Of a stretch of DNA of 64,000 bases, positions 32,591-40,559 are shown in pieces. The notes beneath the pieces were generated by a model. That model saw only the letters and a program-made list of their open reading frames with translations, ran no database searches and had not been told where the DNA came from. This DNA comes from an uncultured Spirochaetaceae bacterium (GTDB lineage: Bacteria; Spirochaetota; Spirochaetia; Sphaerochaetales; Sphaerochaetaceae): the NCBI GenBank assembly GCA_944389145.1, contig CALXLH010000012.1, forward strand, positions 1 to 64,000, written 5' to 3'. The translations under genes and the position numbers were made by a program. How positions within the stretch are numbered: the stretch's first letter is position 1; each line of letters starts with the position of its first letter.

Positions 32591-33598
32591 TCACTCGCCG
32601 TATACGGTGAATGTATCCTTCCAGTAACCGGCTTCCTTGAGGGCCCTTGCTGCGCCCGGATGGAACGGCACGGACTCTATGCAGACATTCGTGCATACAT
32701 CCTCGAAGCCATTAAAGTAGACAGAGGTGTTCTTGAGCGTATCAAGATTCTCAAGCACTGCCTTTGTGTACTGGTACATAGTCTCCTCTGGAACAGAGGC
32801 ATCAGCGACGATAAGGCCGGAATTGGTCGGGCAGAGGATCTCCGTACCCTCTGGGATCGAATCCTCCTCAGCATGGGTGAGATAGCCACCGCCGACACCT
32901 GCGTTCATCTCGCTGATCTTATCGACGATCTCTGGATCAAGGGAAAGGAGGCGGATGCCATCGGTAGCCTTAAGCTCGATAAGGCCGCTGATCGGAGAAC
33001 CGTTGGACCATGAGCCTACGAAGGTATCGAGACGGCCATCCTTAAGGGCGGTATAACCCTCGTTCCATGTGAAGTTATCGAGCCTGATATCATCGCTTAT
33101 GCCATATGCGTCGAATACGAGATTAAGAACGGAAGCTGTGGAAGATCCGACGGGAGAAAGTCCGACGCGCTTGCCAGCGAGATCCTCGTATGACTCGATA
33201 TCGGAGTCAGCGATGACGACCATAGGCAGATCCCATATAACGAATCCGAAGCACTGAAGCATATGCTCTGGGGCAATCGGATGCCCATCAAAGAGATTCT
33301 GTCCATTGATGGCATCGATCAGATCCACCGTTCCTGCGAATCCTGCCTGGATATCACCGGACTCAAGGAGATACAGGATCTCTGCGCCACCGGCTGTCGT
33401 GACAGTTGAGGTACGGACATCGGTATTCGAGTTAACGACAGAGGAAATGGCCTCTACGACAACGTTATCGGTTCCGCCTACGGAACCTGTTCCGACGTTA
33501 AGGATGCTAGAGCGGGCATTGTTCTCACCGGCTCCACCGGCGAATGCGGATGAGAGAGCCATCAGCACGACGAGAACGATTGCGATATACCTTTTCAT
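32591..33598 (-). CDS. TAXI-family TRAP solute-binding protein
   Basis: 335-residue secreted protein. Signal peptide about 1-20 (MKRYIAIVLVVLMALSSAFA). The TAXI pattern ILNVGTGSVGGTDNVVVEAISSVVN and DIQAGFAGTVDLIDAINGQ are near the N-terminus, followed by VIADSDIESYEDLAGKRVGLSPVGSSTASVLNLVFDAYGI. It captures the ligand for the fused permease. First gene of a five-gene operon transcribed from the -24/-12 promoter at 33652-33668. AGGAGG lies upstream of the ATG, directly behind a leader hairpin. Confidence 0.92.
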   Translation of the reverse strand: MKRYIAIVLVVLMALSSAFAGGAGENNARSSILNVGTGSVGGTDNVVVEAISSVVNSNTDVRTSTVTTAGGAEILYLLESGDIQAGFAGTVDLIDAINGQNLFDGHPIAPEHMLQCFGFVIWDLPMVVIADSDIESYEDLAGKRVGLSPVGSSTASVLNLVFDAYGISDDIRLDNFTWNEGYTALKDGRLDTFVGSWSNGSPISGLIELKATDGIRLLSLDPEIVDKISEMNAGVGGGYLTHAEEDSIPEGTEILCPTNSGLIVADASVPEETMYQYTKAVLENLDTLKNTSVYFNGFEDVCTNVCIESVPFHPGAARALKEAGYWKDTFTVYGE

Positions 33599-33619
33599 GG
33601 TATTCCTCCTTTTTTTCTT

Positions 33620-33637
33620 GGCTGGGGATGTCCAGCC
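33620..33637 (-). other. leader hairpin of the TRAP operon
   Basis: GGCTGG/CCAGCC, 6 bp with a 6-nt loop, located between the predicted start of transcription and the AGGAGG site of the binding-protein gene. Possibly stabilises the mRNA 5' end; no T tract follows. Confidence 0.45.
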
Positions 33638-33651
33638 TGATACCTGTCTTC

Positions 33652-33668
33652 AGCAGATTCCATGCCAA
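33652..33668 (-). promoter_or_regulatory. sigma-54 (-24/-12) promoter of the TRAP operon
   Basis: Minus strand reads TTGGCATGGAATCTGCT. Against the consensus YTGGCACGrNNNTTGCW there are two mismatches, and the invariant GG and GC are exactly 10 nt apart. The RNA should start near 33641, about 43 nt before the ATG. The neighbouring activator and the upstream half-sites support it. Confidence 0.75.
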
Positions 33669-33788
33669 ATACGCATAGACTGCCTATTTTCCTGATTTCA
33701 GATTATTCAAATCGCGAAGAATGGAAGAATTGCAAAATCGATATTTTATTCCATATATCGGACAATGATGGAGATTCCAGGTCTCATG

Positions 33789-33827
33789 ATGTTTCAAAAT
33801 AATGAAACATGTTTCATATATGTTTCA
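33789..33827. promoter_or_regulatory. activator binding cluster (TGTTTCA/TGAAACA half-sites)
   Basis: Half-sites TGTTTCA at 33790-33796, TGAAACA at 33803-33809, TGTTTCA at 33810-33816 and 33821-33827. The first two form an 8-bp inverted repeat with a 6-nt gap, the middle two a perfect 14-bp palindrome. They lie about 125-170 bp upstream of the -24/-12 element, the usual place for an enhancer bound by a sigma-54 activator, and just behind that activator's stop codon. Confidence 0.7.
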
Positions 33828-33828
33828 T

Positions 33829-35706
33829 TCATTCAGAGATATCCTTGAATCTGCGCCAGAGCGTCGTCCTGGATATCCCTACCATGGCCGCAAATTCCGC
33901 AAGGGTCTTGCCAGACCTGCTGAACTCATCGTACAGGGTGCGTGTATCCACATTCCTCAGCTTGCGCCTGCCATCGGCCCCGCTCCCTGAAGCGTCCTCC
34001 TTCCTTCCCGGTACATCGACAGCAATGACAGCATCTGCATCGATATGCCTGGAGCCATTGAGGATAAGGATACGCTGGGCGACATTCCTCAGCTCCCTGA
34101 TATTGCCCGGCCAGCCATATGAACGCAGCAGAGAGAGGGCATCATCCCCTACCGTCGGAACGGAAAGGCTCATCTCAGAGGCGAACTGTTCGATAAATCG
34201 GAGGAAGAGCTGTGATATATCCCCGGGGCGCTTACGAAGCGGCGGCATGTTTATAGTCAGGAGATTGATCCTGTAATACAGGTCACTGCGGAAAAGCCCC
34301 TTCTCTACAAGTGCCGGTATATCCTGATTGGTCGCGCACATGACGCGTACGTCTACAGGTATGACATCACTGCCGCCGACACGCCTCACCTCCTCTTCCT
34401 GAAGCACCCTGAGAAGCTTTGCCTGCAAGGAGACCGGAAGCTCTCCTATCTCATCGAGGAAGATCGTTCCGCCATGCGCAAGCTCGAAAAGTCCAGCCTT
34501 TCCTCCTTTCATGGCCCCGGTGAACGCACCCTCTACATATCCGAACAGCTCGGATTCAAGGAGGTCAGGAGAGATGGATGCGCAGTTTATGGCGACAAAC
34601 GGACCATCCTTGCGCCGGCTGGCATTATGCATGGACTGGACCATCAGCTCCTTTCCCGTTCCCGTCTCTCCGGTGATAAGAACATTGCAGTCAGACTGGG
34701 CATACCTGATAGCCTTGGCTATAAGCATGCGCATGCTGATATCATCAGTGAGTATATCGGAGAAGGTGTAACGGGCAGCAAGGCCGCTGCTGTCCCTGCC
34801 TCGCCGGCCTTTCCCGATCGCTGAGAAATGGGCAATCGTCTGTATCGAGATGATGGCCGCCCCGCCGATTATCGAGGATATGGGACGCTGAGAGATTATG
34901 ACATCCTGATCCATCAGGCGCTGCACGGATTCCATCTCGACGTTCTTCTCTATCGTTTCCTCTATAAGCCCCTCAGGGAAGAGCGAGGAGACGGACGTAC
35001 AAAGAAGCGGACGGGAAAAGAACGAATCAGCGGCTGCATTGGATGACAGCACGACCATATTCCTGTCCACGGCAAGGATGGAGAACGGAAGCTCCTCCAT
35101 GATCGTGCGATAGAACCCCGCCCTCAGCCTCTCGCTCTCCATGATGCGCGCAGCGGCTATCGCCTCCTTCACGGCACGGAGTATCGCAGAATCCTCAAGC
35201 CCTATTCCGGAGAACCTTATGCCCCTCATCTCGCAGAAGGCCCTCAGATAGCCTCCTCCCACAAGCACGTCATACCCGCGTCCGATAAGCTCATCGGCGA
35301 TCGCGCTCATAGCCTTCTCGTTCTTAGCCTCATGGATCGAGACGTCGAATCCGGAAAGCCGCCGGATCACGTTCTCATCGGCAATCGTCGCCTCGGGCAC
35401 TATGCAGCCGACGCGCACATCGCGTCCATACTCGGACAGCACGCGGTCAAGAGCTTCCATAAGGCCATTGGCACTCGTATCAAGGGCGATGATATGCAGC
35501 GATGGATAGCGCATCCTCATCGCATAATAGGTCATGCCGCGCGCGACCACGATATCATACTTGCTCGCCGGATCGATATCGCCGGGGTTCGTCCCATAGA
35601 AATGCGCCAGGGTAAACTCTACCCCCTCGCACTCGCAGGCATCGATTGCCTTGAGGAACCCTTCCTCAAGCTCCTTATATGGTATTATCACGAGAACACG
35701 GATCAT
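33829..35706 (-). CDS. sigma-54-dependent PrpR-type transcriptional activator
   Basis: 625 residues. About 1-185 form a PrpR-type N-terminal sensor (IRVLVIIPYKELEEGF; DIVVARGMTY), about 195-300 a PAS domain, and 315-545 the AAA+ domain with Walker A GETGTGKE at 346-353, sigma-54 contact loop GAFTGA at 393-398 and Walker B FLDEIGE at 416-422. A Fis-type HTH (GKTLAEFAAMVGISRTTLWRRF) ends the protein. PrpR relatives sense small acids or their CoA/sugar derivatives. Start chosen at 35706; TAGACT ends 8 nt before it. It should activate the TRAP operon located downstream on the same strand. Confidence 0.9.
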   Translation of the reverse strand: MIRVLVIIPYKELEEGFLKAIDACECEGVEFTLAHFYGTNPGDIDPASKYDIVVARGMTYYAMRMRYPSLHIIALDTSANGLMEALDRVLSEYGRDVRVGCIVPEATIADENVIRRLSGFDVSIHEAKNEKAMSAIADELIGRGYDVLVGGGYLRAFCEMRGIRFSGIGLEDSAILRAVKEAIAAARIMESERLRAGFYRTIMEELPFSILAVDRNMVVLSSNAAADSFFSRPLLCTSVSSLFPEGLIEETIEKNVEMESVQRLMDQDVIISQRPISSIIGGAAIISIQTIAHFSAIGKGRRGRDSSGLAARYTFSDILTDDISMRMLIAKAIRYAQSDCNVLITGETGTGKELMVQSMHNASRRKDGPFVAINCASISPDLLESELFGYVEGAFTGAMKGGKAGLFELAHGGTIFLDEIGELPVSLQAKLLRVLQEEEVRRVGGSDVIPVDVRVMCATNQDIPALVEKGLFRSDLYYRINLLTINMPPLRKRPGDISQLFLRFIEQFASEMSLSVPTVGDDALSLLRSYGWPGNIRELRNVAQRILILNGSRHIDADAVIAVDVPGRKEDASGSGADGRRKLRNVDTRTLYDEFSRSGKTLAEFAAMVGISRTTLWRRFKDISE

Positions 35707-35714
35707 CACAGTGA

Positions 35715-35720
35715 AGTCTA
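35715..35720 (-). promoter_or_regulatory. -10 box of the PrpR-type gene, probably leaderless
   Basis: TAGACT on the minus strand, 8 nt before the ATG at 35706; no Shine-Dalgarno sequence and no clear -35 box. Confidence 0.35.
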
Positions 35721-35767
35721 CCATCTATGGCCATGATTCTGCACGGAAAATCAGATGATAAGCCCTA

Positions 35768-35798
35768 TTGTCCATCGTCATTTCTCCTGTGCTATACT
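35768..35798 (+). promoter_or_regulatory. promoter of hprK, probably leaderless
   Basis: TTGTCC (35768-35773), 19-bp spacer, TATACT (35793-35798), 6 nt, ATG at 35805. No Shine-Dalgarno sequence. Confidence 0.5.
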
Positions 35799-35804
35799 CA
35801 CAGC

Positions 35805-36803
35805 ATGAGCGAATTCACCGTCCTGGACCTGCTTGATCTCGATCTTAAGGAACACAACCATCTGCAGCTTAAATGCATAGCCGGGCGCTCGGGGCTGTCA
35901 CGGACGATACAGAATGCCAAGATATCTCGCCCAGGCCTTGCCCTGACCGGCTACTTCGTAGATTTCTCAGGACATTCGCTACAGCTTATCGGGCGCAATG
36001 AGCAGTCGTACATAGAGCTTCTTGAGAAGAAGAACGACTATGCGAACATAGAAAGGCTATTCAGCTTCCATCCGCCCTGCGTGATATTCATAGGAGGCTA
36101 CAGGCCCTCCGACCACTTCATAGAGATCGCGGAGAAGAACGCCACCGCGATCCTTGCGACTGATCTGGAATCCTCTCCGTTCTCGCGCCGCCTATATTCC
36201 ATGCTAGATGAGGTATTCGCGCCGTCGATGACGATACATGGGGTACTTGTCGAAGTCTATGGCATAGGCGTGCTGATTACCGGCGACAGCGGCGTCGGAA
36301 AGAGCGAGACCGCGCTGGAGCTTATCGAGAGAGGCCACAGGATAATAAGCGATGACACGGTCAAGCTCAAGAGCGTGGCGGACAGCTACCTTATAGGAAC
36401 AGGAGAGAATCCGATGCTGGCTCACCACATGGAGATAAGGGGACTTGGAATAATAAACATCACCAACCTCTTCGGAGTCGGGGCCATCAGGGAGAAGAAG
36501 CAGGTACAGCTTGCGGTAGAGCTTGAGACCTGGGACAGCTCGAAGCAGTATGACAGGATCGGTGACAGCCTCACCGCAACATATCTAGGGGTATCCATTC
36601 CGAAGATCGTGCTGCCGGTGCGCCCAGGACGCAATGTCCCCATCCTCATCGAGACCGCAGCGAGGAACGAGAGGATGAAGACCCTTGGTTACTACTCCAC
36701 CCGGGAGTTCGATCAGAGCGTGCTGAAATGGCTTGAGAGCGAGACCGCGAGAAGGATGTACTTCTTCAGCGATGATATAGAGGAGTCCGGAATTGATAAG
36801 TAA
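35805..36803 (+). CDS. hprK: HPr kinase/phosphorylase
   Basis: 332 residues, close to the usual 310-330. The bifunctional enzyme phosphorylates and dephosphorylates HPr at Ser46. Its C-terminal catalytic domain shows P-loop GDSGVGKSE from residue 160, the catalytic SDD near 182-184 and the signature MEIRGLGIINI. The N-terminal MurF-like domain spans about 1-130. Start at 35805 from family length and the -10 box just upstream. First gene of a tightly overlapped unit hprK-ptsH-lexA-like-holA. Spirochaetes commonly keep HPrK/HPr as regulators with few or no sugar PTS permeases. Confidence 0.95.
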   Translation: MSEFTVLDLLDLDLKEHNHLQLKCIAGRSGLSRTIQNAKISRPGLALTGYFVDFSGHSLQLIGRNEQSYIELLEKKNDYANIERLFSFHPPCVIFIGGYRPSDHFIEIAEKNATAILATDLESSPFSRRLYSMLDEVFAPSMTIHGVLVEVYGIGVLITGDSGVGKSETALELIERGHRIISDDTVKLKSVADSYLIGTGENPMLAHHMEIRGLGIINITNLFGVGAIREKKQVQLAVELETWDSSKQYDRIGDSLTATYLGVSIPKIVLPVRPGRNVPILIETAARNERMKTLGYYSTREFDQSVLKWLESETARRMYFFSDDIEESGIDK

Positions 36804-37059
36804 GGAGCTGACCGTCCTGAACAGGGCCGGCATACATGCGCGCCCGGCGGCACAGATCGCGATGAAAGCGTCAGGCTATGCCTCCGATATCTCCTTCGAG
36901 CGGGATACGATGAAGATCAACGCGAAATCTATCATGGGGATAATAACGCTTGGCGCGACCTACAAGACAAGGATCCTATGCATATGCGACGGCCCTGATG
37001 AGGACGAGGCTATGAAGGGCATGGAGGAACTCTTCGCATCACGTTTCGAGGAAAAGTGA
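36793..37059 (+). CDS. ptsH: phosphocarrier protein HPr
   Basis: 88 residues. The active-site His15 is in RAGIHARPAA and the regulatory Ser46 in NAKSIMGIITLGA, so both phosphorylation sites are intact. The start is TTG (36793), 11 bp inside hprK, with AGGAG seven bases upstream; no ATG gives a complete first strand. Its stop overlaps the GTG of the next gene by 4 bp. Substrate of the upstream kinase. Confidence 0.93.
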   Translation: MISKELTVLNRAGIHARPAAQIAMKASGYASDISFERDTMKINAKSIMGIITLGATYKTRILCICDGPDEDEAMKGMEELFASRFEEK

Positions 37060-37685
37060 AGGAACTGAGCGCACGACAGAAAGAGATCCTCGCATTCATC
37101 AGGGGATATATCGACGACAATGGGATATCACCATCATTCGCGGAGATCGCAGAGGCGTTCTCCTTCTCCGTGCCAGCAGCACACTATGCGGTGGAGGCCC
37201 TGGCAAGGAAGGGAGCTATCGATAGGGACGGAAGCCTTGCCCGGTCGATCACGCTCTCCCCGGCCGAGAGGGACGAGAGAGAGAACATGCCTGTGCCGCT
37301 CTTCCCTTCCGAACCTATGCCTGAGGACCTGTCAGGCGAGATAGCCACCGGACAGTGGATATATGAGAGAAAGAGCATGGTGGACAGCTCTGCCTTCGCA
37401 TTCCGCGTCACCTCGGAATCGATGAAGGACGGAGGTATCCTACCTGGGGATATAGCGTTGATGACAAGGGATACAGGCAGGCTGCATAATGGAGCCATCG
37501 TCCTCGCAGATTCCGGGGAGAGCAATGAGAGGATGGAACTCAGGCGCTACCACAGGCTGCCTAGCTATACCCTGCTCATACCTGAGAATGAGATAATGGG
37601 TGAACGCAAGAGCATGTATGTTACCGTCTATGGCATACTCATCGCGATAAGGAGGTCCTATGAATTACCTGCTGCTAGGTCCTGA
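37056..37685 (+). CDS. LexA-like repressor with altered protease dyad
   Basis: 209 residues. The N-terminal winged helix matches LexA (LSARQKEILAFIRGYIDDNGISPSFAEIAEAF; ALARKGAI). The C-terminal S24 domain keeps the nucleophile Ser122 (SESMKDGGILPGD), but where LexA has the catalytic Lys in TVKR this protein has ELRRY, giving Arg163. The self-cleavage site, Ala-Gly in LexA, is Thr98-Gly99 (IATGQ). It may therefore be a slow or non-cleaving repressor rather than an ordinary SOS regulator. Start GTG at 37056 overlaps the ptsH stop. The last 26 bp overlap holA. Confidence 0.8.
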   Translation: MKELSARQKEILAFIRGYIDDNGISPSFAEIAEAFSFSVPAAHYAVEALARKGAIDRDGSLARSITLSPAERDERENMPVPLFPSEPMPEDLSGEIATGQWIYERKSMVDSSAFAFRVTSESMKDGGILPGDIALMTRDTGRLHNGAIVLADSGESNERMELRRYHRLPSYTLLIPENEIMGERKSMYVTVYGILIAIRRSYELPAARS

Positions 37686-38727
37686 GGAAGGAGAGAAGAA
37701 CGAGTGGCTGAGAGCCGAGAAGGCCAGGGTACTCAAGGCCCATCCCGATGCGGAGGTCCATCTCTTCTATGTCGGGGATGACGACGGAGAGGCCATAGGC
37801 TCGGTGCTGTCGCAGAGCTCTCTCTTCTCATCGTTCCGCTATGTAGTCATCAGGCAATATGAGAACAGGGCAGGAGCCAGGGACAGCGTCACAGCCGCGA
37901 TAACCTCTTACCTCTCATCAGGGCAGGAGGATGCTGAGCTTGTGATAGTCTCTTCAGAGCGATCAAGCACGAAGATACCAAAGGCCGTCCTGGATGGCAT
38001 CGGCAAGGAAAACATAAAGATGTTCTGGGAGATGTTCGAGAGCAGGAAGAGGGAGTGGATCGTCTCTGCGTTCCGTAAGGAAGGCTTCTCCATCCGTCCT
38101 GATGCGATAGAGGAGATACTCTTCTCCACGGAGAACAATACGCAGGATATGAAGAACCTCGTCTCGTCCCTTGCCCTCTACTTCCACGCATCCTCTCCAG
38201 GGAAGGCGGAGATAAGCGTCGATGATATAGAGGCATATGCGATAAAGACGCGCGGAGAGGATGGCTATACGCTGTTCGCAGCCATTGCCGAGAGGGACCT
38301 TGAGCACGCCATCCTGATCATCAGGACGATTTCCGAGAGCGACTCATACGGAACCATCAGAGCCCTGAACGTACTGACCTCACGCTTCCGGCTTCTTGAA
38401 TCATGCCTGCAGATGAAGAGAAGGGGCCTATCTATGGATATGATCTCAAAGGATGCTGAATACCTCTCGCCATACCCGTCATCATTCAAGGAGAAAGGAA
38501 TAAGGAAGAAGGAGATTCCCGTGATGGCGAAGGCGATGCAGAACTACAGCGAAGAGGATGCAAGGAGCATAATACAGTATCTGGGACGCATGGACAGCGA
38601 GGTGAAGAGCGCACCTTCAGAGATGCAGATGATAGCCCTTACATCCCTTATCCATACGATAATCGTAGAGAATGGCAGGGAATCGCCTATCAACCTGCTA
38701 TCCTCTCCCCTTGATATGATGATCTAG
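37660..38727 (+). CDS. holA: DNA polymerase III delta subunit
   Basis: 355 residues, typical HolA length. Matches the clamp-loader delta pattern: N-terminal AAA-like domain (NYLLLGPEEGEKNEWL), Y/F-rich segment FRYVVIRQYEN, SSERSSTKIPKAVLDGI, and the C-terminal collar helices (LFAAIAERDLEHAILIIRTI; LLESCLQMKRRGLSMDMISK). The delta subunit opens the beta clamp. It starts 26 bp inside the lexA-like gene with AAGGAGG upstream, and its TAG stop shares CTAG with the stop of convergent uvrC. Confidence 0.85.
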   Translation: MNYLLLGPEEGEKNEWLRAEKARVLKAHPDAEVHLFYVGDDDGEAIGSVLSQSSLFSSFRYVVIRQYENRAGARDSVTAAITSYLSSGQEDAELVIVSSERSSTKIPKAVLDGIGKENIKMFWEMFESRKREWIVSAFRKEGFSIRPDAIEEILFSTENNTQDMKNLVSSLALYFHASSPGKAEISVDDIEAYAIKTRGEDGYTLFAAIAERDLEHAILIIRTISESDSYGTIRALNVLTSRFRLLESCLQMKRRGLSMDMISKDAEYLSPYPSSFKEKGIRKKEIPVMAKAMQNYSEEDARSIIQYLGRMDSEVKSAPSEMQMIALTSLIHTIIVENGRESPINLLSSPLDMMI

Positions 38728-40499
38728 AAGTTCAGCTTGTGGAGCACGCGCTCGGCGACAGGAAGAGGGATCTTCGCACCTTTGGACAGCTCTTCGGGAG
38801 AAAGCGGTAGTATCGCCTCGACAGAGCCATATGCCTGCATGATACGCCGCGAACGCTCCGGACCTATGCCATCAATCGATTCCAGCAGGGAGAAAGAAGC
38901 TTCCTTGCTGCGCATCCTCTGGTTGAATGACGTGGCAAAGCGATGGCACTCATCACGGAGCGCGATAAGCACCCTCAGCCCGGGATCGCCATGATCGAGC
39001 AGAAGCGACTGCCGATCGCCGGGGAATACGATCTCCTCATGCTCCTTCGCAAGTCCGACGACTGGAAGATCCAGGCCTATCGATGAGAGAGCATCGAGTG
39101 CGGCGCTCACCTGCCCCTTTCCTCCATCGACCATCAGGAGATCAGGAAGCTCTGCGCCTTCGTTCACAAGCCTCTGATACCGCCTGCCGACAGCCTCCCT
39201 CATCGACTGGAAGTCATCGATGCGGCCCTCGAGAGTCTTCATCGAGAAGTGGCGGTATTCCTTATTGGAAGGATTGCCATCACGGAATACGATCAGCGAC
39301 GCCACGGTATACTTTCCGGAAAGCTGGGCAATATCAAAGCCCTCTATATGCCGAGGAAGCACCGGAAGGCCCAGTTCCTCCTGCAGCTTCTCAAGAGAGG
39401 CAGTGTTATCCACATCGCGGAGCCTCTTCTCAACATCCCTCGAAGCATTCTCCGCAGCCATGCGGAGTATCCTATAGTGCCTTCCCTCCTTGGGAACGGT
39501 TATGTATATAGGCCTTGCCAGCTCTGAGGAGAAATATCTCGCGATAAGCTCGGTATCTATCTCACAGGAGACGAATATCTCCCCGGGGAGGTTATCGCCA
39601 TCACTGTAATACTGTACCAGGAACGACATGAGCGTCTCAGTCTCGTCAGAGAGGCACTCTGCACGATACAGCGCCTTCCCTATGAGACGGCCGGAACGGA
39701 ACTGCATGATGGAGATCGTGGAGAGATAGCTGCGCATCTCTATCGCGATGTAATCACGGCTATCGGTCGTGAAGTCCTGGACCATCTGGTTCTTCTGCAT
39801 CACGGTAAGCGCCTTGAGCTGATCGCGCTTGCGGGCCGCGGTCTCGAAATCAAGCTCCTTCGAGGCCCGGAACATCTCCTTCTCCACCTGCTTGATGAGC
39901 GAGGAGTCATCACCGGAGAGGAAATCCTCTATCTCCTTGATGTAGCTATTGTATTCCTTCTTGCCGATGGCCCCGATGCATGGAGCGGAGCATTTGTGTA
40001 TATGATGATAGAGGCATGGCGCCTTGCGAAGCTTCAAGGGCCCCTGGCAGCGTCTGATAGGATAGTTATCATCAACCATCCTCAGATACTCCTCCAGCCT
40101 TGAGCCGTCGGGATAAGGACCGAAATAGAGTGAACCATCGCGGATGACGCGCCGCGTCTTGAATACCCTCGGGAAATCCTCCTTCGTTATCCTTATCACA
40201 GGATAGCTCTTGCCATCCTTGAGGAGGATGTTGTAATGGGGGTTGTACTTCTTTATCAGATTGTTCTCAAGGATCAGAGCCTCATACTCATTGCCTGTGA
40301 TCACGAAGTCGATGGTATCTATCTTCTCCACGAGAGCAGCTGTCTTCACATTCCTTCCCGGAAGGAAGTATGAAGAGACACGGCGCTTGAGGTTCTTCGC
40401 CTTTCCGACGTATATCACCGTTCCCTCGCTGTTCTTCATCAGATAGACACCAGGGTTATCAGGCATCTCACGTGCCATCTGCCTCGCTTTCTCAGACAT
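38724..40499 (-). CDS. uvrC: excinuclease ABC subunit C
   Basis: 591 residues. GIY-YIG nuclease domain at about 12-95 (PGVYLMKNSEGTVIYVGKAKNLKRRVSSYF), UvrB-binding UVR motif near 200-235 (FETAARKRDQLKAL), RNase H-like endonuclease domain (IEGFDIAQLSGKYTVASLIVFRDG; LLMVDGGKGQVSAALDAL) and a C-terminal (HhH)2 (LLESIDGIGPERSRRIMQAYGS). It makes both incisions in nucleotide excision repair. Divergent from the photolyase-like radical SAM gene. Start at 40499 fits the -10 box 6 nt upstream. Confidence 0.96.
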   Translation of the reverse strand: MSEKARQMAREMPDNPGVYLMKNSEGTVIYVGKAKNLKRRVSSYFLPGRNVKTAALVEKIDTIDFVITGNEYEALILENNLIKKYNPHYNILLKDGKSYPVIRITKEDFPRVFKTRRVIRDGSLYFGPYPDGSRLEEYLRMVDDNYPIRRCQGPLKLRKAPCLYHHIHKCSAPCIGAIGKKEYNSYIKEIEDFLSGDDSSLIKQVEKEMFRASKELDFETAARKRDQLKALTVMQKNQMVQDFTTDSRDYIAIEMRSYLSTISIMQFRSGRLIGKALYRAECLSDETETLMSFLVQYYSDGDNLPGEIFVSCEIDTELIARYFSSELARPIYITVPKEGRHYRILRMAAENASRDVEKRLRDVDNTASLEKLQEELGLPVLPRHIEGFDIAQLSGKYTVASLIVFRDGNPSNKEYRHFSMKTLEGRIDDFQSMREAVGRRYQRLVNEGAELPDLLMVDGGKGQVSAALDALSSIGLDLPVVGLAKEHEEIVFPGDRQSLLLDHGDPGLRVLIALRDECHRFATSFNQRMRSKEASFSLLESIDGIGPERSRRIMQAYGSVEAILPLSPEELSKGAKIPLPVAERVLHKLNF

Positions 40500-40505
40500 A
40501 GCTCT

Positions 40506-40534
40506 AAGATAGCCTTCTCATGGGTGTTGGACAA
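40506..40534 (-). promoter_or_regulatory. uvrC promoter, probably leaderless
   Basis: Minus strand TTGTCC (40534-40529), 17-bp spacer, TATCTT (40511-40506), 6 nt, ATG at 40499. Its -35 overlaps the -35 of the divergent gene. Confidence 0.6.
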
Positions 40535-40553
40535 CATCTCTCTTTGCTATAAT
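40527..40553 (+). promoter_or_regulatory. promoter of the radical SAM repair-like gene, probably leaderless
   Basis: TTGGAC (40527-40532), 15-bp spacer, TATAAT (40548-40553), 6 nt, GTG at 40560. The -35 shares bases with the uvrC -35, so binding at the two promoters may be mutually exclusive. Confidence 0.55.
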
Positions 40554-40559
40554 CGAGGA

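Noticed and set aside
32008..32610. 200-codon plus-strand frame opposite the TRAP permease
   Set aside because: Asp/His-rich translation is the antisense image of membrane helices; no supporting signal.
37056..37685. Naming this gene lexA outright
   Set aside because: The missing catalytic Lys and altered cleavage site make an ordinary SOS repressor uncertain, so only LexA-like is used.
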